Shown here: in pieces, positions 19,601 to 25,590 of the stretch | How positions within the stretch are numbered: position 1 is the stretch's first letter | How the letters are laid out: each line of letters opens with the position of its first letter | NCBI RefSeq assembly: GCF_001423495.1 | Contig: NZ_LMOG01000005.1 | Coordinates: 379-64,378, forward strand | Source of the DNA: Xanthomonas sp. Leaf131 | GTDB lineage: Bacteria; Pseudomonadota; Gammaproteobacteria; Xanthomonadales; Xanthomonadaceae | DNA length: 64,000 nucleotides | Direction of reading: 5' to 3' | Notes under the pieces: model-generated | Seen by the model: only the letters and a program-made list of their open reading frames with translations | Databases searched by the model: none | What the model was told of the DNA's origin: nothing | Position numbers and translations under genes: made by a program

Positions 19601-19663
19601 AGCCAGGGCGCAGCACAACAGGCTACGTGCCGGCAGGGTGGAGACGGTGCGGTGAGTCTTCAT
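16628..19663 (-). CDS. TonB-dependent receptor, Oar-like, with N-terminal carboxypeptidase-like domain (receptor 1)
   Basis: This 1011-aa outer-membrane receptor has a signal peptide ending TTPAMAQ (about residue 32). An Ig-like carboxypeptidase-regulatory domain follows (about 33-110: ATLRGQVASAQSGSEVVV, GNYTIVGLQPGTYKV), then a plug with the region ETVTVSAPMIRDVKTSEVG and a 22-strand barrel ending in an aromatic residue (LEIGAKF). Oar-type receptors import large or oligomeric ligands, and the ligand here is unknown. It is a paralogue of the next receptor; the first about 35 residues are nearly identical. Together with the halogenase-like gene downstream and the LacI gene upstream it looks like a nutrient-acquisition cluster. 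Confidence 0.92.
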   Translation of the reverse strand: MKTHRTVSTLPARSLLCCALAASLFATTPAMAQSSNATLRGQVASAQSGSEVVVTNLATGSVRRAPINANGNYTIVGLQPGTYKVESNGASRTVTLSVASSATVDLGTEAAAAPAGDATTLETVTVSAPMIRDVKTSEVGNTITARQIQQLPQATRNFLEFADTVPGMVFQVDGNGNTKLRGGASNASAGNLYIDGVGQKSYVRSGGVAGQSDTQGNPFPQLAIGEYKVITSNYKAEYGQISGAAITAATKSGTNELHGEVFYRYTDQDLRDKRPDEEENGKIDSQTKEYGFALGGPIIQDRMHFFVAYEGKENVAPKSVQPSAEAGAFVNQLPSNLANQYGPANMPFEEDLFFGKIDFEPTDRDRIELSTIYRDETQTANVGGTNTLEQATDKINQDKRTNLRWQHSADNWFNEVIVGTENSENNPTPRTLGNGIVYTYFQPRSGSTDIDERTFLTTGSAGGLNVQRKSQKGWFIQNDLTFTSFQWHGEHTIKMGVNYKDIELTSQDAAAVNPQFSYQVSNGSVAATPYRVDFIAPYTTPGQRATVVSPSKQYGIYLQDDWAATDKLMINIGVRYDYEDTPAYTNFVTSQPFVDALYADDAENPGQPWANRLLPSGINVADYISTGNNRKNFKDAWAPRFGFSYDFFGDESAVLHGGAARSYDRNLFEQLALETSKAALSPVAVYFQNPATGTCYRSDRTCVAYDPRYLNGIDQLNTIPGVAGSAELFMFNNKLKTPYSDQYSIGITNQVGEWLTDVTFQRVLSYDGFAMGLINRYPDGSYFQNGNVPWGEPVPGYQNTILGTNGLEQRNSQVLLSADKPYTKESGWGLTLSYTHTSARQNRNIDEPYGFDKATIRDYPFVKSDAVAAHRFVASGSIDGPWDITFGAKLVLATPEPINTIACFGFTDPDGATCQQVGVTPPGSGKFLVGGDIWGYRTVDFQATKEFTVAGDFKMSARVNLLNAFDFKNYSAYAYNGFGSNGQFDPDIAINTSGEINYVPRTVVLEIGAKF

Positions 19664-19716
19664 GACTTTCCCCCTCCCAGGGGTAAAGCGCGAACCAGTG
19701 AAGTGACTGGCGCGTC
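19664..19716 (-). repeat. Leader repeat copy A (5' UTR of receptor 1)
   Basis: These 53 bases match the leader of receptor 2 (23018-23070) at all but two positions. Directly before the start codon a CCCC-TGGGA-GGGG hairpin (19671-19683) holds the Shine-Dalgarno. The rest of the 324-bp gap up to 19987 shows no gene and presumably carries the promoter. Confidence 0.8.
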
Positions 19717-19987
19717 AGGTTGGTGCTTGGTGTGGATGGAACGGGTACGGCAGGCAACGACAGCAGGGACTGCAAACACAACAAAAACGATCGCGAAGGC
19801 AAGCGTGTTGCCTGCAGCATCGCTCGCATCAAGCGTCGCGCTGCATGCACACACTGCCGATAAACAAACTGCATGAAACCTGCAGACGGCCCCTCCCCGG
19901 TGCACTGGGGCCGATGCAGTGATCGACGACTGGTTCGGCAACCGACGGCATCCGGCACCAAGGCACCGGGCGCCGTCCAGCCAGCCG

Positions 19988-22900
19988 TTACCAGATGATG
20001 CGCGCGCTCATGAACAGCGTGCGGGGCGGGGTGGACATCGCCCCGTACTGGTTGATGCTCACGCGCGGGTCGTAGGTGCCGGCAGTGCCCCAGTCGATGC
20101 TGTATTGATCGTAGTTGCGGAAGTTCAGCGCATTGATCAGATCGCCGCGCACCTGCACGGTCACCGCATCGGTGATGTGCATGTCCTTGGACAACGACAG
20201 ATCCAGCTGGCGGGTGCCGAAGATGTCGCCGCCGGCGATGAACTTGCCGCCGGGTGCATCCACCGAGACCACGCGGATATTGTCCGAGCTCGGGCCGCCG
20301 TACTGGCTGAAAGAGATCGCCTCGTTACGTGGCGGCACCGTGGCCAGGGTCAGCTTGGCCGAGCCGCTGATGCCCCAGAACAGGTCGTAGATGCCGGTGA
20401 GCACCAGGCGGTGACGCGGTACCGCATTGAGGTCCAGGAACGGGTAATCGGCGATGGTGGCCGCATCGAAGCCGTAGCGATCGTCGTTGCCGCGGTTACC
20501 GCGCGCACGCGAGAAGGTGTATGCCGCAGTCAGGCCCCAGCCGCTTTCCTGCGTGTAGGCCTTGTCGGCCGACAACAGCAGCTGGCCGGTCTTGGTTTCC
20601 ACCCCGTTGTTGCCGATGATCAGGTTGCCGAAGCCCCGGGGCGTCTGCCCGAATGCCTGGTTGCCATTCTGGAAGAACTCGCCGTTGGCGTAGCGGTTGC
20701 CCAGGGTGAAGATGAAACCGTCTTTGCTGTGGATGTAGGACAGCGTGGCCGAGGTGTTCCACTCGCCCAGCTGGGTGCGCAACCCCAGCGAATACTGGTC
20801 CGCATACGGCGTCTTCAGATCGTTGTTGAGCAGATTGATCTCGCCGTTGCGCACGCGCGCATCGACCAGGCTGCCGAGGCTGTCCGGGTTGCTCACGAAG
20901 GCCGGATTGAAGTTGGTGCAGGTGCCGGGCGCAGGCGTGCAACCCGTGGATTCGGCAAAGCGGATCGTGTACTGCGCCAGCGCGGATTTGATCTGCTCCA
21001 GGCCCATCACGTCGAACAGGTTGCGGTCGAAGCTGCGGCCGGCGCCGCCGAACAGCACCAGCGACTCGTCGCCACGGAAATCGTAGGAAAAGCCCAGGCG
21101 CGGTGCGAAGTTGTTGTTGTCCTGTTTGCGATTGCGGCCGTTGCTGATGTAGTCGTTGATGTTCACCCCGCCCTTGGCCAGCTGCTCGGCGTAGGTGGCG
21201 CTCACCGCCGGATCGGTGCCGGGGCCGTTCAATGCGGCGATCACTTCCGGCGGGGTCACGTTGTCCAGGTAGGACGGAATCTTTTCGCCATCCCAGCGCA
21301 CGCCGATGTTCAACTGCAGCTTGTCGTTGACGTCCCAATCGTCCTGGATGTACAGGCCCAGCTGCTTGCTGGTGGTGGTCACCGACGGCGCGGCACCGGC
21401 GAACGGCAGGTTGAAGCGCACCTGGTAGGGCGTGGGCGCAGTGCCGACGCCATCGCCCACTGCGTAGTAGAACGACGGATTGGCCGCGGAGTTTTCGCTC
21501 TGGGTCAGCTCCACTTCCTTGTACTTCACGCCCATCTTGATGACGTGGTTGCCGTGCCATTCGAGGTTGTTGAAGGTCAGGTCGTTCTGGAAACTGGGAC
21601 CTTTCTGGCCCTTGCGCTGGATCGCCAGCCCGCTGGTGGCGCCGTCATTGAGCAGCACGTCGTTTTCGGCGATGCCGCGCGTGTACACGGTCTGGCTGCC
21701 CAGGGTGTAGGCGGTGGGATTGAACAGCACGTCCTCGTAGGACACGCGCGCTTCGTTGACGTAGCGCTCGCCGTAATGCTGCCAACGCAGGTCGAAGCGT
21801 TTTTCGGTGTTGAGGTTGATCTTGGAGGCGATCGCGGTGGTCTGGTCACCGACGCTGTCGCGGCTTTCTTCGTCGCGGTATTTGCCGGTGAGCTCCAAAC
21901 GATCGTTCTCGCCGATGTCCCAATCGACCTTGCCGAAGTACAGGTCTTCGTTGAACGGACGTGTGACCGAGCCCAGGCGGCTCTGCACGCCGGCGGGCAG
22001 GTCATCGGCGAAGGTGCTGAAGCGGTCGGGCACGGCCACCGGATTGGCCGAGACCTCGAAGCCCTTGCCTTCGTAGCTGAAGAAGAAGTGCGCCTTGTCC
22101 TGCACGATCGGCCCGCTCAGCGCGAAGCCGTATTCGTCCTGGTGGGTCTTGCGCTTGCTGCCATCGGAGTTGGGCGCGCCGGCACGCTCATCGGCCTGGC
22201 GCGCGCGGAAATCGGTATTGCTGGTGCGCCCGAAGATTTCGCCGTGGAATTCGTTGCCGCCGGACTTGGTCGAGGCCACGATCGCCGCCGAACCGACCTG
22301 GTCGAACTCGGCCTTGTAGTTGGAGGTGATGACCTTGTATTCGCCGATGGCCAGCTGCGGGAACGGGTTGCCCGCGCTCTGCTCCTGGCCGGACACGCCG
22401 CCGAACAGGTAGCTCTTCTGGCCCACGCCGTCGATATAGACGTTCACCGCCGAGCTACCCTGCGCGCCGCCGCGGATCTGGCTGTTGCCGTTGGAGTTGG
22501 TCTCGAACTGCATGCCCGGCACGGTGTCGGCGAACTCCAGGAAGTTGCGCGTCAGCTGCGGCACGGTGCTGATCTGCTTCAGCGACACGTTGGTGCCCAC
22601 TTCCGAGGTCTTGACCTCCTGCAACGTGGTGGCGGTGACCTGCACCGCGTCCAGCGTGGTGGCATCGCCGGCCGGCGCGGACGCCGCAGCGCCGCCCAGG
22701 TTCAAGGTGACCGACGAGGCCACCGACAAGGTCACGGTCTGCTCGCTGCCGGGGCCGGCGTCCACCTTGTAGGTGCCCGGAGGCAGGCCGACCAGCGCGT
22801 AGCTGCCGTCGGCGCCGGTAGGCACCCGTCGGACCGCACCGTTGGCGACATTGGTGGCAGTGACAGTGGTGCCGGCCTGCGCCGAGGCGACCTGGCCGCG

Positions 22901-23017
22901 CAAGGTGGCGTTGCTGGACTGGGCCATGGCTGGCGTGCTGGCCAGTAACGAGGCGGCGAGGGCGCAGCACAACAGGCTGCGCGCCGGCAGGGTGGAGACG
23001 GTGCGGTAGGTCTTCAT
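19988..23017 (-). CDS. TonB-dependent receptor, Oar-like, with N-terminal carboxypeptidase-like domain (receptor 2)
   Basis: This 1009-aa receptor has the same architecture as receptor 1: signal peptide to about residue 32, carboxypeptidase-like Ig domain (ATLRGQVASAQAGTTVTATN, YALVGLPPGTYKV), plug and beta-barrel ending in MSARIIW. The signal peptide and first domain strand are almost identical to receptor 1, but barrel loops differ, suggesting duplication followed by ligand divergence. It lies 135 bases downstream of the LacI gene on the same strand and 324 bases upstream of receptor 1. It probably has its own promoter, as its leader is a copy of the receptor 1 leader. Confidence 0.92.
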   Translation of the reverse strand: MKTYRTVSTLPARSLLCCALAASLLASTPAMAQSSNATLRGQVASAQAGTTVTATNVANGAVRRVPTGADGSYALVGLPPGTYKVDAGPGSEQTVTLSVASSVTLNLGGAAASAPAGDATTLDAVQVTATTLQEVKTSEVGTNVSLKQISTVPQLTRNFLEFADTVPGMQFETNSNGNSQIRGGAQGSSAVNVYIDGVGQKSYLFGGVSGQEQSAGNPFPQLAIGEYKVITSNYKAEFDQVGSAAIVASTKSGGNEFHGEIFGRTSNTDFRARQADERAGAPNSDGSKRKTHQDEYGFALSGPIVQDKAHFFFSYEGKGFEVSANPVAVPDRFSTFADDLPAGVQSRLGSVTRPFNEDLYFGKVDWDIGENDRLELTGKYRDEESRDSVGDQTTAIASKINLNTEKRFDLRWQHYGERYVNEARVSYEDVLFNPTAYTLGSQTVYTRGIAENDVLLNDGATSGLAIQRKGQKGPSFQNDLTFNNLEWHGNHVIKMGVKYKEVELTQSENSAANPSFYYAVGDGVGTAPTPYQVRFNLPFAGAAPSVTTTSKQLGLYIQDDWDVNDKLQLNIGVRWDGEKIPSYLDNVTPPEVIAALNGPGTDPAVSATYAEQLAKGGVNINDYISNGRNRKQDNNNFAPRLGFSYDFRGDESLVLFGGAGRSFDRNLFDVMGLEQIKSALAQYTIRFAESTGCTPAPGTCTNFNPAFVSNPDSLGSLVDARVRNGEINLLNNDLKTPYADQYSLGLRTQLGEWNTSATLSYIHSKDGFIFTLGNRYANGEFFQNGNQAFGQTPRGFGNLIIGNNGVETKTGQLLLSADKAYTQESGWGLTAAYTFSRARGNRGNDDRYGFDAATIADYPFLDLNAVPRHRLVLTGIYDLFWGISGSAKLTLATVPPRNEAISFSQYGGPSSDNIRVVSVDAPGGKFIAGGDIFGTRQLDLSLSKDMHITDAVTVQVRGDLINALNFRNYDQYSIDWGTAGTYDPRVSINQYGAMSTPPRTLFMSARIIW

Positions 23018-23070
23018 GACTTTCCCCCTCCCAGGGGTAAAGCGCGAACCAGCGGAGTGACTGGCGCGTC
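23018..23070 (-). repeat. Leader repeat copy B (5' UTR of receptor 2)
   Basis: This is the partner of 19664-19716 with 51 of 53 identical bases. The Shine-Dalgarno hairpin CCCC-TGGGA-GGGG lies at 23025-23037. Further upstream a second shared block (GGGACTGCAA) follows at 23108 here and at 19766 in the other copy, so promoter-proximal DNA was duplicated too. Confidence 0.8.
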
Positions 23071-23152
23071 GGTATTGCGTAAAGCGGGACAGCTGGCAAT
23101 AACTGCGGGGACTGCAAGCAACACAAAGGTCAGCAAAGCGGTGACGCGTCTC

Positions 23153-24205
23153 TCATGTAGGAGGCGCAGCACGCGGCGCACTGGACGCACGCACGATCAG
23201 TTCGGGAACCATTTCGGAGTAGGCGGGCGGGGCGGCATCGGCGGGCGGGGCGGGCGCATCGACCAATTGCTGACCCAGCAGCAATCGCAGCGCACGCGCG
23301 CCCAGCCCGGCGATGTCCACCCGCATGGTGGTCAGCGCGGGCAGCACGTAACGCGCCATCGGCACGTCGTCGAAGCCGGCCAGCGCGATGTCGTGCGGCA
23401 CCTTCAGCCCGGCATGGCCGAGCGCGAACAGGCAGCCCAGCGCCATCATGTCGTTGGCGGCGAACACCGCATCCGGAGGTGTGTCCTGTGCCAGGGTCTG
23501 GCCGGCGCGGTAGCCGGATTCTTCATCGAAGTTGCCCGGCAGCACCCACTGCTGCGCCTGCGCATCCAGCGCCATCTCATCGCGATAGCCGCGCAGGCGC
23601 TCGTGCGCATCGAAGTTGTCGGCCGGCCCGGCGATGAAGGCGATGCGGCGGTGGCCGCTGTCGCGCAGATGGCGCGTCATCACCCGCGCGCCGCCGTAGT
23701 TGTCCACGTTGAGCACCGGGCGCTGGCTGGCGCTGCCGGCGCAGTTGAGCAGCACCGCCGGCAGGCCGCCGGGCAGGGCGTCTTCGTGCACGCCGGAGTC
23801 GCCCAGCGAGGGCGACATCACCACCACGCCATCCACGCGGCCGGGCAGGCGTTCGAGCGCCTTGCGCTGCGCCTGCGGGTCGCCGTGCGAGCTGGAGACC
23901 AGCAGGTGATAGCCCTGATCGCGCGCCACCTGGTCGATGCCGCGAATCAATTCGGAAAAGAATTCGCCATGCAGATCCGGCAACACCACCCCGATGGTGT
24001 GGGTACGCCGGCTGCTGAGGCTGCGCGCGGCGTGATGCGGGATGTAATGCAGCGCACGGGCGACCTGCAACACGCGCTCGCGCACCGACTCGGCCACGTG
24101 CTGATGCCCGTTCATGGTGCGCGACACCGTCGCCACCGACACCTGCGCTTCGCGTGCGACGTCCTTGATGGTGACGCTGCCGCCTTCGGACCTTGGCCGA
24201 CTCAT
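23153..24205 (-). CDS. LacI-family transcriptional regulator
   Basis: This 350-aa repressor has an N-terminal helix-turn-helix (VTIKDVAREAQVSVATVSRT, residues about 11-30) and hinge helix (HHAARSLSSRRT). A periplasmic-binding-like sugar-sensing domain (TIGVVLPDLHGEFFSELIRG ... DAVFAANDMMALG ... IALAGFDDVPMARY) follows. It precedes the two Oar-like receptors and the halogenase-like gene on the same strand and most likely controls them and itself. A LacI-type palindrome lies upstream at 24364-24377. The inducer is presumably a sugar but cannot be named. Confidence 0.93.
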   Translation of the reverse strand: MSRPRSEGGSVTIKDVAREAQVSVATVSRTMNGHQHVAESVRERVLQVARALHYIPHHAARSLSSRRTHTIGVVLPDLHGEFFSELIRGIDQVARDQGYHLLVSSSHGDPQAQRKALERLPGRVDGVVVMSPSLGDSGVHEDALPGGLPAVLLNCAGSASQRPVLNVDNYGGARVMTRHLRDSGHRRIAFIAGPADNFDAHERLRGYRDEMALDAQAQQWVLPGNFDEESGYRAGQTLAQDTPPDAVFAANDMMALGCLFALGHAGLKVPHDIALAGFDDVPMARYVLPALTTMRVDIAGLGARALRLLLGQQLVDAPAPPADAAPPAYSEMVPELIVRASSAPRAAPPT

Positions 24206-24363
24206 GCTGTCGCACTCCCCAAAACAACGCGCGTGGCGCCGCGCGCCGGGTAGGGGCGCATGGTCCGCTGGCGCAGAACATTCGTGTCACACATGCACAT
24301 GGATGACATCGGCCCCGACCGATGGCGATCTCAGAACGAGATGGCGCGCACGCTAGCAGGAAC

Positions 24364-24377
24364 TGCAAGCGCTTACA
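24364..24377. promoter_or_regulatory. LacI-type operator candidate
   Basis: TGCAAGCGCTTACA is a 14-bp near-palindrome with a central CG, mismatched at one symmetric pair, the usual form of LacI-family operators. It lies 159 bases upstream of the LacI gene, in the gap shared with the divergent lipoprotein-plsB operon. Confidence 0.5.
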
Positions 24378-24435
24378 TGATGCGCCGCAGCATTGCAGCA
24401 AACGTAACCACCGCAAGGGCTTGCAGCCGATGCCT

Positions 24436-24487
24436 GGACAAGTTTGTCCGGAACGGACAAGAGTAGTCAATGTCGGACACTGGACGA
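24436..24487. promoter_or_regulatory. Array of GGACAA/TTGTCC half-sites
   Basis: GGACAA (24436), TTGTCC (24444), GGACAA (24455), GGACAC (24475) and GGACGA (24482) occur in 52 bases. They form two overlapping perfect inverted repeats, GGACAAGTTTGTCC and TTGTCCGGAACGGACAA. Direct copies are spaced 19-20 bases, two helical turns. This suggests cooperative binding of an unidentified regulator between the LacI gene and the lipoprotein-plsB operon. The remaining bases of the 410-bp gap contain an AT-rich patch near 24505-24520 and no gene. Confidence 0.45.
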
Positions 24488-24615
24488 CAACGTGCCAGGA
24501 ACTACGAAAATATAACGTTTTCCGCACCGTACCTGGGCGCACGGCGTCCGTACGCCTTGCCGCCAACGCATTCAGACAGCAAGATGCGCCGATCGATCAG
24601 GGGAACATCGTGCGC

Positions 24616-25590
24616 ATGTCGTCATCCACCGTCCGCGCCGGCCGGTTCCAGTCCATTGCGTGGGTGCTGCTGGCAGCGCTGTGCGTCAGCAGCTGCCAGC
24701 GCAGCGACACCGCCGCCGCATTGCCCGGTGCCAGCGCCGAGCCGGCCGCGGCGATGCAGTCGATGACCTTGCCGCTGCGGCGCAACGACCTGGTCGCCTA
24801 TGCGCGGATCCGGGTCACGCCCGCGCAGTACATCCAGTTGGAAGCAGCGTGGCGCAGCGGTGCCAGCCGCTGGCCACTGACCGAGCTGCCGCTGCCCAAC
24901 GAGGTCGGCAGCCTGCTCGGCACGCTGTCGGCGCCGGGTGCCGAACGCCAGCTGCAGCAGGCCTTCGATGCGCAACTGGCCGGGCAGGCGCAAGGCATCC
25001 GCCAGGCCGCACAGTCGCTGGGCCAGTTCGGCGTGCAATACCTGCGCAGCCGCAACGACTACCAGCCCGAGCAGCGCGCCCACTACGTGCAATTGGTCGA
25101 CGCCCTGAGCGCCTGGGCCGCCACCGCGCCGTTGGCCGATCGCGCGCGCGCCAAGGCCAGCATTGCCGATTTGGTGACCGCTGCCCGCGCCACCGGCATC
25201 GGCTCGGACGCGGACCTGCAGCGGCTGGGCATGGAAGAGAGCCTGCGCCGGCTCGGGCCGTTCTGGGCAGCGGCCAAGAAGGTGCTGGAGCGCTACGACC
25301 TGTCGCTGGATGGCAGTCTGGATGCGTTGCGCACCGGCTTGATCAAACAGGAGGGCGAGCGCGCCCAGGTGCGGCTGCGCTATCCCCTGGCCGCACGCGA
25401 CATCGACCTGACCGTCAGTCTGATCAAGCGCGAAGGCCACTGGTATCAGCAGCAGACCCAGGACGAGGTGCAGGCGCTGCTCAGCGCGCTGCCCACGCCG
25501 CCCTTACCCGACGCCGCTGCACCGCCCGACACGCTCCCGGCGGTCCCCGCCCCGCCGTCTGCCACCGGGCAACGCCCGGCTGGGCGATAA
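24616..25590 (+). CDS. Putative lipoprotein upstream of plsB
   Basis: This 324-aa protein has a signal and lipobox CVSSC (Cys about residue 27). I use ATG 24616; an in-frame GTG two codons earlier is possible. The mature part is mostly alpha-helical (RQAAQSLGQFGVQYLRSRND, LVDALSAWAATAPLADRARA) and ends in a Pro/Ala-rich tail. No known family is recognised. Its TAA stop overlaps the plsB ATG by one base (TAATG), implying coupled translation and a possible role near membrane lipid metabolism, though that is inference from position. Confidence 0.8.
   Translation: MSSSTVRAGRFQSIAWVLLAALCVSSCQRSDTAAALPGASAEPAAAMQSMTLPLRRNDLVAYARIRVTPAQYIQLEAAWRSGASRWPLTELPLPNEVGSLLGTLSAPGAERQLQQAFDAQLAGQAQGIRQAAQSLGQFGVQYLRSRNDYQPEQRAHYVQLVDALSAWAATAPLADRARAKASIADLVTAARATGIGSDADLQRLGMEESLRRLGPFWAAAKKVLERYDLSLDGSLDALRTGLIKQEGERAQVRLRYPLAARDIDLTVSLIKREGHWYQQQTQDEVQALLSALPTPPLPDAAAPPDTLPAVPAPPSATGQRPAGR

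Noticed and set aside
15797..23000. Two very long plus-strand open frames (over 1000 codons each) opposite the Oar-like receptor genes.
   Set aside because: They are antisense frames kept open by high GC third positions of the receptor genes. Their products are low in hydrophobic order, lack signal peptides and match no family.
24660..25589. Possible N-terminal extension of plsB through the lipoprotein gene.
   Set aside because: That part is a shifted reading of the lipoprotein, and ATG 25590 gives a normal PlsB length with overlap to the lipoprotein stop.
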